Below are positions 25,637 through 34,327 of a DNA stretch of 53,203 bases, piece after piece (position 1 is the stretch's first letter; each line of letters starts with the position of its first letter). The stretch is taken from contig QKIH01000059.1 in assembly GCA_003249645.1 (NCBI GenBank), positions 1-53,203 on the forward strand, given 5' to 3'. This DNA is from Desulfobulbaceae bacterium (GTDB lineage: Bacteria; Desulfobacterota; Desulfobulbia; Desulfobulbales; Desulfocapsaceae). The position numbers and the translations under genes were made by a program. A model generated the notes under the pieces. That model saw only the letters and a list, made by a program, of their open reading frames with translations. It ran no database searches and was not told the origin of the DNA.

Positions 25637-26620
25637 GTGCCTTCCATGACTAAGCGTATTCACATAACCATAACGACACTTCTGGCGCTGCAGTTTTTCA
25701 TGTATACCGCAACCATCTGGGGAGCGGATGCAGATGATCCGGCGACTGCCGAACCAAAAATTCTGAGTGCCTCCCAGGCCGTTGTGCTAGGTATAGTTGA
25801 AGGACTCACGGAATATCTGCCGGTCAGTTCAACCGGTCATCTGCTCATGGCGGAAAAAATCATGGGGATAGGTGAAGACCCTTCTCTTTCCCCGGCTCAG
25901 CAGGAAAAGATCAAGGAAGCATCGGATGCCTACACGATCTGCATCCAGATCGGTGCCATTCTGGCCGTACTCTGGCTTTACTTCGGACGGATCAAACAGA
26001 TTTTTCTCGGCGTTCTGGGAAAAGATCCCCGGGGTCGCTCACTGCTGATCAACATCATAGTCGGTTTTCTGCCGGCTGCTGTACTCGGCCTGCTTTTCAA
26101 TAAGCTTATCAAGTCATACCTGTTCGGACCATGGCCGGTTATTGCTGCATGGCTGGTCGGTGGTATTGCCATACTAATCGTCAGCCGGCGAAACCGTGCA
26201 AAAGGCGGACAGACACGCCAAGGATGCCTGCTTGATGATATGAGCTGGAAGATGGCACTGCTCATCGGTTTTGCACAATGCATAGCCATGTGGCCGGGAG
26301 TAAGCCGCAGTCTGGCCACCATTGTCGGAGCCTTGCTTGTCGGCACGTCCATGGCCGCCGCCGTCGAATTCAGCTTTTTACTCGGAATGGTAACACTCAG
26401 CGCGGCCACGGCCTATGACCTGCTCAAGCACGGCAGCCTGATGCTGCAGACATTTGATCACATGTCTCTGCTCATCGGTGTGGTGGTGGCCTTTATTGCC
26501 GCTGTCATCTCGGTTAAATGGATGGTCAGCTACCTTTCACGGCATGGACTGGAAATTTTTGGTTATTACCGGGTGATCATCGCAATAGCAGCGGGCCTGT
26601 TTCTGACAGGAGTCATATAA
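25637..26620 (+). CDS. uppP: Undecaprenyl-diphosphatase
   Basis: 327 residues from GTG at 25637, which has AAGGAG four bases upstream; the ATG at 25646 is further from it. The UppP/BacA motifs are both present: GIVEGLTEYLPVSSTGHLLM with the catalytic Glu/Ser/His, and MWPGVSRSLATIVGALLVG. Multiple hydrophobic helices fit the inner-membrane fold. It recycles undecaprenyl pyrophosphate for wall and surface glycan synthesis. It is longer than the usual ~270 residues because of an N-terminal hydrophobic segment with an A-D-A-like processing region and an inserted charged stretch (GEDPSLSPAQQEKIKEASDA) after the first motif. Similar extended forms occur in some Gram-negative lineages. Confidence 0.93.
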   Translation: MPSMTKRIHITITTLLALQFFMYTATIWGADADDPATAEPKILSASQAVVLGIVEGLTEYLPVSSTGHLLMAEKIMGIGEDPSLSPAQQEKIKEASDAYTICIQIGAILAVLWLYFGRIKQIFLGVLGKDPRGRSLLINIIVGFLPAAVLGLLFNKLIKSYLFGPWPVIAAWLVGGIAILIVSRRNRAKGGQTRQGCLLDDMSWKMALLIGFAQCIAMWPGVSRSLATIVGALLVGTSMAAAVEFSFLLGMVTLSAATAYDLLKHGSLMLQTFDHMSLLIGVVVAFIAAVISVKWMVSYLSRHGLEIFGYYRVIIAIAAGLFLTGVI

Positions 26621-26640
26621 GCGGGAAAGCACGAATAAAT

Positions 26641-27765
26641 TCAGCCGCGTCGTAAGACCAGCTTGGTAATCTCTGAGGGGACACCAAGACGACAGAGAAA
26701 TCCGGGCCAGACACCGGTACCGGGGCTGACATAAAGTTTAGGGCCGTTAAAATCAAAGAGCCCGCCCACCAGACCGCCGTTGTGGGATGCAATAAGCCAT
26801 TTTAGAAAAAAAAGGTGGCCGCCATGGGTATGGCCCGATAGCTGCAGATCGATGCCGTCATTTGCCGCAAGACTCGACGGCCGGTGCTTGAGCAGAACCC
26901 GGATACTGTTTTCAGGCAAGGTTTTCATAAAAGCGAGGTCCGGCCCGGGCTCACCGTAGCGAAAGCTTCTCTCATCAGGCACTCCTGCCAGAACCAGCGT
27001 TTCGCCATTAACGAAGAAGCTGCGGTAATCATTTTCCAGCATCGTGATGCCAAGCGCGTCAAGAGCGGCTGTCCACTTTCTGCCGTTAAAATAATATTCA
27101 TGGTTTCCGGTGATGCCGAATACCCCGTATTTCGCCTTTAACGCTTTAAACGGCTCGATATCATCGGCCAGCGCCTGTGGATAACCGTCTATTATATCGC
27201 CTGTCAGAACAACCAGATCTGCGCCAAGACCATTGGTAATGTTAACAACGTTCTGAACCCAGGGTCGTTTCAGCAGAGGGCCGACATGAAGATCGGTCAG
27301 CTGAGCGATGGTAAATCCGTCAAGGCTCTCAGGCAGCCTCGGTACGGCAACTTCCACGGTATGAACTCTTGGCACCTTGAGTGCCTGCCAGGTACCATAC
27401 AACGATAAGACAAGGGCTGCAGTAATCAGCAGTCCCCCTCGAATACCGGGAGAAAACGGCAGAGAATACGTACTGCCGAACCATCGGCTGATAAAAAGGA
27501 GTACAGCAAGAATATCCTTTATCACCAAGAGAAAAACGAGGATGATCATTGCGCTGTAGCAAACTTCCATCACCAGCTGCAAAGCCGGAGGAAAGGCCGG
27601 GGCAATGAACGAACCGCCTATTTTCTCGTAGAAAATATATTTAAAACCGATGATGCACAGCAGCAGGACGGCAGCAATCCTCATCCACGGTCTGCCCGGC
27701 ATCCACAGGATAAGGCTGAATGTGATATAGCTGATGAGAATGAGGGAGGGTATTGCAAGTCTCAT
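26641..27765 (-). CDS. Membrane-anchored metallophosphoesterase (YkuE/YaeI-like)
   Basis: 374 residues from ATG at 27765, which overlaps the larB stop (ATGA), so translation is coupled. About four hydrophobic segments fill the first 140 residues. The calcineurin-like domain follows with all metal motifs: QLTDLHVG, LTGDIIDG, GITGNHEYYF, KHRPSS and LSGHTHGG. Related proteins hydrolyse phosphodiesters such as UDP-diacylglucosamine or unknown lipids; the substrate here is unknown. Coupling to larB is notable but probably only a shared transcript. Confidence 0.9.
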   Translation of the reverse strand: MRLAIPSLILISYITFSLILWMPGRPWMRIAAVLLLCIIGFKYIFYEKIGGSFIAPAFPPALQLVMEVCYSAMIILVFLLVIKDILAVLLFISRWFGSTYSLPFSPGIRGGLLITAALVLSLYGTWQALKVPRVHTVEVAVPRLPESLDGFTIAQLTDLHVGPLLKRPWVQNVVNITNGLGADLVVLTGDIIDGYPQALADDIEPFKALKAKYGVFGITGNHEYYFNGRKWTAALDALGITMLENDYRSFFVNGETLVLAGVPDERSFRYGEPGPDLAFMKTLPENSIRVLLKHRPSSLAANDGIDLQLSGHTHGGHLFFLKWLIASHNGGLVGGLFDFNGPKLYVSPGTGVWPGFLCRLGVPSEITKLVLRRG

Positions 27766-28421
27766 CTTTCGAGTCGATTGATAATGCGGGCCGCAGCACA
27801 AGCTGCACCATAACCGTTATCGATATTCAAGATACCTACTCCCGGGGCACAGCTTGTCAGCATACTGGAAAGGGCTGCCTTGCCGTGTTCTGCCACGCCA
27901 TAACCGACAGAGGTTGGAACCCCGAAAAGCGGGCTGGAGGTTAATCCCCCCATAACACTAAGCAGCGCGGCATCGAGACCGGCAACAACGATGACAGCAT
28001 CGGCACTGTTAATATCATCGAGCCGTTCTGTAAGTCGCCATAATCCTGCGACCCCGCAGTCTTCGAAAATATGGTTTTCTATGCCGAGATAGGTCAGTGT
28101 CCTCGAGGCCTCCCAGGCAACAGGACCGTCTGCCGTTCCGGCTGAAACGATGACAACCTTACCGGAGGACTTCGGCTCCATGGTATCCCCGAATGCTGTC
28201 CCTGAAAGCGGATGATAATCATAACCCAGTTTCACATCATCTGAAACCAGATCAAACTGTGCAGCGGAGAGCCTGGTAAAAAGAATCGGATGTCCTGAAC
28301 CTTTCGGAAATCTGCTCAGCAGATCAGCCATGGCCTCATCAGATTTGCCCTGGCAGAAGACCGCCTCCGGCAGACCTATTCGGGCTGTCCGCCCATGATC
28401 AAAAAGAATACTGTTTTTCAT
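27762..28421 (-). CDS. larB: Nickel-pincer cofactor biosynthesis protein LarB
   Basis: 219 residues. The C-terminal two thirds are the PurE-like AIR-carboxylase fold used by LarB: KVVIVSAGTADGPVAWEASRTL, EDCGVAGLWRL, DAVIVVAGLDAALLSVMGGL and GVPTSVGYGVAEHG. The N-terminal region (ARIGLPEAVFCQGKS) is also characteristic. LarB carboxylates the pyridinium ring of nicotinic acid adenine dinucleotide and releases AMP, the first step toward the nickel-pincer nucleotide of lactate racemase-type enzymes. larC lies 2.6 kb away on the other strand; larE and larA are not in the window. Confidence 0.92.
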   Translation of the reverse strand: MKNSILFDHGRTARIGLPEAVFCQGKSDEAMADLLSRFPKGSGHPILFTRLSAAQFDLVSDDVKLGYDYHPLSGTAFGDTMEPKSSGKVVIVSAGTADGPVAWEASRTLTYLGIENHIFEDCGVAGLWRLTERLDDINSADAVIVVAGLDAALLSVMGGLTSSPLFGVPTSVGYGVAEHGKAALSSMLTSCAPGVGILNIDNGYGAACAAARIINRLER

Positions 28422-28917
28422 CGTCCTGCTGTCGTAATAGATGGGATTATAATGCGATAAAGGGAACTCAAGTTTTCTATGCCGGACAATACTCCATAAA
28501 AGATAAAAGCAATAGACGGTTTCTCTTTGATTATTCGCAGCAGGTTTTACCGTAAACGGTTAAACCGCCGTTTTTAACGGCGGTCCAGGCTGCTCATTGA
28601 AACTTATTCCGTGCACTGCACTACTTTTACTTCCGGCTTTTGGCCGAAAATAAAAGCCACACGTTTACATGTGGTCGTTTACTCTTGCCTGTTTCTACCG
28701 TCTGATGCTATTTCTGCTCTTAATTATTTCGTTTCTGATATTGCTGAACTATCAGATTGAAATACATGATCAAACTACCGAATACGATTATAAAAAAAAT
28801 AGAAATCCCTTCCTTAAGAGATTTCACCTTAGCTGCGTTCAACATCTTTCTACTCTCACTTCATAGGCCGATTATGCAGACCGTTGCTGCGTTAACAGAT
28901 CTGCGTAAGCGGTGCTG
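28422..28917. other. Intergenic region without a supported gene
   Basis: Nearly 500 bases between larB and the flavoprotein gene. Besides the hairpin cluster listed separately it has AT-rich, low-complexity sequence. Two short rightward frames (28669-28866 and 28757-28945) have no ribosome site or recognisable domain and are not called. Confidence 0.5.
28550..28760. repeat. Cluster of short hairpins in non-coding DNA
   Basis: Several palindromes follow one another. ACCGT-2-ACGGT is at about 28549-28560. ACCGCCGTT-3-AACGGCGGT (perfect 9-base arms) is at 28564-28584. An imperfect GC stem is at about 28631-28648, CCACA-8-TGTGG is at 28657-28674, and TCTGATA-9-TATCAGA is at 28734-28756. No T tract marks any as a plain terminator. 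The density suggests a structured RNA, a REP-like element or the relic of an IS200/IS605-type end. Confidence 0.45.
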
Positions 28918-29457
28918 CTACACTACCTGTCTTCCTAATTCATAGGCCTCCTGCATGGCACTGCTGGATTTGATTTCACCAGCCTTCCATGCACCGGTGC
29001 CATAAATTACACCTTTTTCCCTGGCGCCATCGAGACAGGCGGTAAATCCTCTAAACGACTCCAATGTTCTTTCCAGTGCGCTTTCTGTTCGAACCGCTGC
29101 CGCCATAATAAAGTAGAAATCTTTTCCTGCTATTTCGGTATATCTCGGGCAGGTTCTGTCGATGAGCGTCTTCATCTGTCCATTCATGGTATAGAAATAG
29201 ACAGGTGTTGCCATCACAATAACCTTTGCTGCGACCATCTTTTCGAGAATTACCGCCATATCATCCTGCTGCACGCATTGCTTTTTGGTAAAGCAAACAC
29301 CGCATCCTGTGCAGAATCTGATATCGTTATCAGTCACATATATTTTTTCTACCGTATTTCCGGCATCTTCGGCCCCAAGAGCAAACTGATCACATAAGAG
29401 ATCCGAGTTGCCGCCTTTTCGTGGGCTCCCTGATAGAATAAGCACCTTTTTACGCAT
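28918..29457 (-). CDS. Flavodoxin-fold NAD(P)H-dependent reductase (iron-sulfur flavoprotein-like)
   Basis: 179 residues from ATG at 29457, with GGGAGAG at a good distance; a longer start at 29496 lacks one. KVLILSGSPRKGGNSDLLCDQF is the FMN phosphate loop of the NADPH-dependent FMN reductase family, and VIVMATPVYFYTMNGQMKTLIDR is the flavin-side motif. CTGCGVCFTKKQC between them is the compact Cys motif of iron-sulfur flavoproteins or their cluster-less relatives. It is likely a cytosolic flavin reductase or electron shuttle. The partner is unknown; it is divergent from the ferredoxin-tailed aldo/keto reductase. Confidence 0.85.
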   Translation of the reverse strand: MRKKVLILSGSPRKGGNSDLLCDQFALGAEDAGNTVEKIYVTDNDIRFCTGCGVCFTKKQCVQQDDMAVILEKMVAAKVIVMATPVYFYTMNGQMKTLIDRTCPRYTEIAGKDFYFIMAAAVRTESALERTLESFRGFTACLDGAREKGVIYGTGAWKAGEIKSSSAMQEAYELGRQVV

Positions 29458-29797
29458 TGTTACTCTCCCTGCTTCTTTTCTGTGAATCTTTCTCATTGTA
29501 TTTCCTCGCCCTGATATTGAATGGGACGAAGAGGTATTTTTTACTGACGCAATTTATTGTATAGTCATTCTAACTAAACCAATAGTCAGTTCCTGCCGTT
29601 TTCTTGCCTGATCTTCCCGGCTGTTAAAAAAAATAGCCAGCCGAACTGAAAAAATTGTGCAGCAGTCTCTTTCAGAGAAATAGGCAACAATAACGGAGTA
29701 ATGTTCTATCGGATCAGCCTGAGATTCATTACCATCTGACTCAACGGAAACAAGATAGTAATCACAATCTATTTTCAACAGAGTATAGGAGTTCAAG
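29458..29797. other. Divergent intergenic region
   Basis: About 340 AT-rich bases between the flavoprotein and aldo/keto reductase genes. I see no gene; a leftward frame at 29554-29907 overlaps the reductase and is a shadow. Both promoters should lie here, but no box is convincing. Confidence 0.4.
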
Positions 29798-30994
29798 ATG
29801 CTGTACAGAAAAGTGCCAAAGAACCAGGACAGTCTATCCAGTTTAGGATTCGGGGCTATGCGGCTGCCGGTCAATGAGGATGGAACCATTAATGAGGTAA
29901 AAGCCATCGCTCAAATACGCAGGTCCATAGACAGCGGTGTAAACTACATTGATACCGCCTGGCCCTATCATGGCGGGCAAAGCGAAATAATTGTCGGGAA
30001 AGCCCTTCGGAACGGCTATCGCGATAAGGTAAAAATAGCCGACAAGCTTCCGCCATGGGCCGTCAAGAACACCGCAGACATGGAGAAGATCCTCGACAAG
30101 CAGCTTGAAAAACTAGGGGTGGACACCATCGATTATTATCTCCTTCATGCCCTGGAAGGTGAGTCATGGGACAGATTGAAGTCACAGGGCGTCATCGATT
30201 TTCTCGAAGCGGCAAAGCGTGCCGGCAAGATCGTCAACATCGGTTTTTCCTTCCATGGCAATAAAGAGGAATTTACCAGGATTGTTGATGAGTATAACTG
30301 GGTGTTCTGTCAGATCCAGTACAATTTCCTTGACACCCAGAACCAGGCAGGTACCACCGGACTGCAGTATGCAGCATCCAAAGGAATTGCAGTCATGATC
30401 ATGGAACCGCTGCGCGGCGGCAACCTCAGCAAACCTGACGCCCCTCCAGCTATTCAAGCCATGTGGGACACCGCCGAAACCAAACGCACGCCAGTCGAAT
30501 GGGCCCTTCGCTGGGTATGGAACCACCCCGAGGTCACCGTGGTTCTTTCAGGGATGAATCTGGATGAACATATCGATCAGAACCTTGCCCTTGCAGGCAA
30601 AGCAGAAGCAAATACTCTCAATGCAGCAGAGCTGGCCCTGATCAGCAATGTCGCCGATAAATACCGTGAACTTATGCCGGTCGGCTGCACCGGCTGCCAG
30701 TACTGTATGCCGTGCCCGGCAGGAGTAAATATTCCCAGCTGCTTTGAAATATTCAATACCGGAAGGATGTTTGAAGAACCGCAGCAGAGAACCCAGTTCG
30801 TCTATGCAGTCATGAACGGAGGTGCACGCGGAAACAAAACCTACGCATCACAATGTGTTGAATGCGGCCAGTGTATGGAACATTGCCCGCAGCACATCGA
30901 GATCCCCGATCGCCTCAAAGAGGTTGCTGCTTATTGTGAAGCCGAAGGGATAGTTGAAAATGTTCAGTCAGCTCTTACCGGCAAAATCGGTTAA
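29798..30994 (+). CDS. Aldo/keto reductase with C-terminal 4Fe-4S domain
   Basis: 398 residues, with AGGAG six bases before the ATG. The N-terminal TIM barrel has LGFGAMRLP, SGVNYIDTAWPYHGGQSE (catalytic Asp and Tyr), KVKIADKLPPW (catalytic Lys), LLHALEG at the usual His position, and VVLSGMN near the end. The last 120 residues hold two Cys clusters (CTGCQYCMPCPAGVN and CVECGQCMEHCPQHI), so this is the anaerobic AKR-ferredoxin class found in clostridia and Desulfobacterota. It probably reduces a carbonyl compound with electrons from ferredoxin or NAD(P)H; the substrate is unknown. It precedes larC by 51 bases in the same direction. Confidence 0.92.
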   Translation: MLYRKVPKNQDSLSSLGFGAMRLPVNEDGTINEVKAIAQIRRSIDSGVNYIDTAWPYHGGQSEIIVGKALRNGYRDKVKIADKLPPWAVKNTADMEKILDKQLEKLGVDTIDYYLLHALEGESWDRLKSQGVIDFLEAAKRAGKIVNIGFSFHGNKEEFTRIVDEYNWVFCQIQYNFLDTQNQAGTTGLQYAASKGIAVMIMEPLRGGNLSKPDAPPAIQAMWDTAETKRTPVEWALRWVWNHPEVTVVLSGMNLDEHIDQNLALAGKAEANTLNAAELALISNVADKYRELMPVGCTGCQYCMPCPAGVNIPSCFEIFNTGRMFEEPQQRTQFVYAVMNGGARGNKTYASQCVECGQCMEHCPQHIEIPDRLKEVAAYCEAEGIVENVQSALTGKIG

Positions 30995-31045
30995 CAAAAG
31001 GACTTGGTGCAGATGCCGACCAGGTGTCTGCACAACTCAGGACAC

Positions 31046-32245
31046 ATGAAAATCTTATATTACGAATGCTTTTCAGGTATCAGCGGCGATATGAATCTTG
31101 CGGCTATGATCGATCTCGGAGTAAGCCCGGACCATCTTACATCCGAGCTGGCAAAGCTTGATATCGGTGACGAATTCTCACTCAATATTGCATCCGATGC
31201 GCGCAAGGGCATACATGGCACCAGGGTGGATGTCATCCTGAAAGAGCATCATCACCATCACGGCCACCACCATCACCATGAACACCGAAACCTTGCAGCC
31301 ATAGAAAAGATTATAAACGGCAGTGAGTTAGCCGATAAAGTAAAGACAACAAGTCTTGCTATCTTCCGCCGGGTGGCAGAGGCAGAGGCAAAAATTCATG
31401 GCAAGGGTATTGACGAAGTGCACTTTCACGAGGTCGGCGCCACCGATTCCATCGTTGATATCGTCGGTGCGGCAATCTGTTATCATGCCCTTGAAGTTGA
31501 TGCTGTCTGGTCTTCCCCCGTTGAACTTGGCGGTGGATTCGTCCACTGTGCCCATGGCATGATGCCGGTTCCGGCACCGGCTACTCTTGAAATACTGGCT
31601 GGCATCCCAACCACGCGGGGAGCTGTCCAAAAAGAGACCGCCACTCCCACCGGTGCTGCAATCCTCGCTGAACTTGTTGATCGTTTCGAACCTTCAGCAA
31701 AGCTGACTATAGAGAAAACGGCCTACGGAATCGGTCATCGCGACACAGAAATTCCCAACGTCCTGCGGGTCAGCCTGGCAACCGTTGACGAAGAAGCCGA
31801 CCAGCTGACAACTATGCCCGCCTGTCTTCTCCAGTGCAATATTGACGACATGACCGGAGAGATGCTCGGAGATGCCATGGATCGGCTGATGGAGGCCGGT
31901 GCCATGGACGTTCATTTCACCTCGATTGTGATGAAGAAGAACCGGCCTGCGACTACCCTTTCGGTACTCTGCGGAGCCGCGGATGAAGGCAGATTTAAAC
32001 GTCTTGTCTTCCGCCACACCACAACCCTTGGCATAAAAACCTTTCCCATCACCAAGACCGTTCTGGATATCTCCTTTGAGCAATTGAATACACCACTTGG
32101 CTTAGTGACGATGAAAAACGCCATTCTGGACGGGAAGATTATCCGATCCAAACCGGAGCTTGAAGATTGCCGAAAACTTGCCACCCAGCATGATCTGCCG
32201 CTTAGTGAAGTCTATTTACAGATCGGGAAAGTCAGAAAGTTATAA
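31046..32245 (+). CDS. larC: Nickel-pincer cofactor biosynthesis protein LarC (nickel insertase)
   Basis: 399 residues from ATG at 31046, which has AGGA just upstream and begins the conserved KILYYECFSGISGDMNLAAM. HHHHHGHHHHHEH at 68-80 is a metal-binding His tract. HFHEVGATDSIVDIVGAA and the long C-terminal domain (LLQCNIDDMTGEMLGDAMDRL) are typical of LarC. It is a single uninterrupted frame, unlike Lactobacillus plantarum larC, which needs a programmed frameshift. LarC inserts nickel into the pyridinium dithio-compound made by LarB and LarE. A terminator follows. Confidence 0.93.
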   Translation: MKILYYECFSGISGDMNLAAMIDLGVSPDHLTSELAKLDIGDEFSLNIASDARKGIHGTRVDVILKEHHHHHGHHHHHEHRNLAAIEKIINGSELADKVKTTSLAIFRRVAEAEAKIHGKGIDEVHFHEVGATDSIVDIVGAAICYHALEVDAVWSSPVELGGGFVHCAHGMMPVPAPATLEILAGIPTTRGAVQKETATPTGAAILAELVDRFEPSAKLTIEKTAYGIGHRDTEIPNVLRVSLATVDEEADQLTTMPACLLQCNIDDMTGEMLGDAMDRLMEAGAMDVHFTSIVMKKNRPATTLSVLCGAADEGRFKRLVFRHTTTLGIKTFPITKTVLDISFEQLNTPLGLVTMKNAILDGKIIRSKPELEDCRKLATQHDLPLSEVYLQIGKVRKL

Positions 32246-32273
32246 CGCTGCACTTTTCAGATCTTGTTCTAAC

Positions 32274-32302
32274 GCTGGTATTAATTATTTATTGATACCA
32301 GC
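32274..32302 (+). terminator. Terminator after larC
   Basis: GCTGGTAT and ATACCAGC are perfect 8-base arms around a 13-base AT loop, 28 bases after the larC stop and followed by a T-rich run. Confidence 0.7.
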
Positions 32303-32411
32303 TCTCATTCTCATTTTTCTCTTATCTTTTGTCACCATACGTCCGATAAAAATAGTAAGAATACCAATCCGGTATAGGTGTTGATCAACTCAAGGAAGAG
32401 GAGGAACCACC

Positions 32412-32627
32412 ATGACCATTTGGCAATTTTCATTGGAATCCGGCAAAGTCACACACGGCAGGAAGCAACGCCGTATGCTCACCTCAAACGGCTGCAACGA
32501 ACCGTTCAAAGATAGATACTGGTGCCCCAAAAGCAGATGGTTTTCAAAAGAGCCGTGCCCGTTTATGAACAGGCACGAATGCCACAATTATTCGCGCATG
32601 ACAGGAGAAGACCTGGCCTCTCTTTAA
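32412..32627 (+). CDS. Small Cys-rich protein of unknown function
   Basis: 71 residues with a very strong ribosome site (GAGGAGGAA about 7 bases upstream). Four Cys lie at 28, 38, 49 and 57 with neighbouring His55 and His58, in a pattern suggesting a zinc or iron site (C-x9-C-x10-C-x7-C). The protein is basic and aromatic, has no signal or membrane segment, and no known domain that I recognise. It stands alone between larC's terminator and the convergent EamA permease. The ribosome site and Cys spacing favour a real gene. Function unknown. Confidence 0.6.
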   Translation: MTIWQFSLESGKVTHGRKQRRMLTSNGCNEPFKDRYWCPKSRWFSKEPCPFMNRHECHNYSRMTGEDLASL

Positions 32628-32675
32628 ACAGGCATCGCATATAATCGCGCGAATATTTCAGGACCGTTATTGAAA

Positions 32676-33620
32676 TCAGATCAAGCTCTCAGGGAGGTGT
32701 GCCTTGGTGGTACGACCTCCCAGTACCCAGATACTCAGCAGTAGAAGTACGCTGCCACCCCACTGGCTGAGACCGAAATGCTGGCCGAGTAAAAAGGCAG
32801 AGAGCAGTACTGCTGTGAGTGGTTCAAATAATGTGGCCACAACAAGAGCTGTAGGCTTGAGCCTTGCTGCACCCCAGCTGTAAGCGAGCAGGGCAAGGGC
32901 CGCCGTCACCACACCAAGATACAGAAACCATGCCTGCAGCGGAATATCCGACGGCCATGTAAATGGTCTGCAGAGAGCCGCCAGACTCATCACCGCGGCG
33001 GCAACTACCGTCAGACAGGTTGTCGCAGGCCCCGCGCCAAGATTCGTTGAAAGACGTCCGCTTATCATCGCAAAACCGGCATAAAGCGATGCAGAGCCAA
33101 CCGAAAACATAACCCCGAGCAGCGTCCTATGCCAGTCGGCAGCCGCCCCCGATGCCCCGGGCTTTACGATAATCAGTATGGTCCCGAGAATTGATCCTGC
33201 AAGAACAAGAAAAAGCTGCAGATCTGCTGCCTCCTGACCACGGATCACCGAAATTACAGTAACAATAACCGGAGGGAGGCATAAGGCAATAAGTGTTGGG
33301 ACGGCTGCCCCGATCTGTTCGATCCCGAGAAACCAGAGCAGGACATAACCGGCCATGGATGTTCCTGCAAGCAGTACTGTAACCAGGAGCGGACGCAGCC
33401 GACTCCATTTGATGTCACGGCCAAAAATCATAACAAGCACAACCGCCCCGATTATAAAGCGCCAGAATGATACGTTTTCCGGTGTAAAGCCATAGGTAGC
33501 AACCAGCACATTAACCACCAGGGCACCGGTTCCCCACATCACGCCTGCCCCACAGGCTGCTGCAAGCGCCATCTTCGGCGATGCAATATTATTTTTGGAT
33601 AAGCTTACGGAATAACTCAT
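32676..33620 (-). CDS. EamA/DMT-family permease
   Basis: 314 residues and about ten hydrophobic segments in two repeats, as in the drug/metabolite transporter superfamily. MWGTGALVVNVLV at the first helix, WRFIIGAVVLVMI and the second-repeat PTALVVATLFEPLTAVLLSAFLLGQ with its conserved Glu-Pro fit EamA. Such permeases export amino acids or metabolites; the substrate is unknown. It lies 24 bases after the GNAT gene, likely one transcript. The Shine-Dalgarno is weak. Confidence 0.88.
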   Translation of the reverse strand: MSYSVSLSKNNIASPKMALAAACGAGVMWGTGALVVNVLVATYGFTPENVSFWRFIIGAVVLVMIFGRDIKWSRLRPLLVTVLLAGTSMAGYVLLWFLGIEQIGAAVPTLIALCLPPVIVTVISVIRGQEAADLQLFLVLAGSILGTILIIVKPGASGAAADWHRTLLGVMFSVGSASLYAGFAMISGRLSTNLGAGPATTCLTVVAAAVMSLAALCRPFTWPSDIPLQAWFLYLGVVTAALALLAYSWGAARLKPTALVVATLFEPLTAVLLSAFLLGQHFGLSQWGGSVLLLLSIWVLGGRTTKAHLPESLI

Positions 33621-33644
33621 GGTTTACACTATTTCCGATAATCC

Positions 33645-34067
33645 TCATTCCGTAAACCCTCTTTCAGTCATTGCATCGCGGTGGACAAAACAAGCCATTG
33701 CCGTTTTCATTTTTCTAAAACCCTGCTTCTCATAAAACATTTCTTTGCCCGGTGAAGCATAAAGTATCACATTGAAACCCTGAAGCCTCTTGAGAAGCTC
33801 TTCAACAATCAGTTTTCCCAGGCCTTTGCCCTGATAGTTTTTTAAAACTGCAATATCATAAAGCGCTGCCTGGTAGGCGCCATCAGATAAGGCTCTGCCA
33901 AAACCAATCAGCGCTTCTTCATCATAGAGGAATATCGTGCAATAGCTGGCCTCAAAAGCAGCCTTATGTTTTTCCGCACTGAAATGTGCCATCCCCACTG
34001 ACTTCAGGGTATCTGCTATCGCTTGCCAATCAATATCTGCAGTATCTGTTTTGACTAGTATGTTCAT
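33645..34067 (-). CDS. GNAT-family N-acetyltransferase
   Basis: 140 residues. ALYDIAVLKNYQGKGLGKLIVEELLKRL is the acetyl-CoA-binding motif (Q-x-x-G-x-G/A), and LYASPGKEMFYEKQGFRKMK is the C-terminal GNAT motif B. The N-terminal strands (TIFLYDEEALIGFGRALSDG) complete a small single-domain enzyme. It uses acetyl-CoA to modify an unknown amine. Upstream of the EamA permease by 24 bases; the pair may protect from or export an amino compound. Confidence 0.88.
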   Translation of the reverse strand: MNILVKTDTADIDWQAIADTLKSVGMAHFSAEKHKAAFEASYCTIFLYDEEALIGFGRALSDGAYQAALYDIAVLKNYQGKGLGKLIVEELLKRLQGFNVILYASPGKEMFYEKQGFRKMKTAMACFVHRDAMTERGFTE

Positions 34068-34327
34068 TGATATGAGATTTCACACTCCAGACTAATAAAA
34101 GAAAAAGGGGAAGGAGTTATCGTTCTAACGGCAGCAGGAACTATTCGTTTCAGCTTTCCTGGTTGGAAGTTTTAACAGTTTTGCGCTGTTGCAGAAAGAA
34201 TCTCTCAGAGCCAATGCCACAGAGAGTAAACCTGTCTGCACTACCCCAGCGAGCAACATAAAATCACTGCGGTAGTACACGCCGCTTTGCCATCTTTGTG
34301 CTTATCACCTGAATAACTTTAAATTTA

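Noticed and set aside
28564-28584. The perfect GC hairpin as a Rho-independent terminator.
   Set aside because: No T tract follows on either strand and it is not next to a gene end in the right orientation.
28669-28945. Two short rightward frames before the flavoprotein gene.
   Set aside because: Low-complexity sequence, no ribosome site and no known domain.
31250-31282. The CAC/CAT repeats in larC as a microsatellite or a frameshift site.
   Set aside because: They encode the His tract typical of metal-handling LarC proteins, and the frame stays open.
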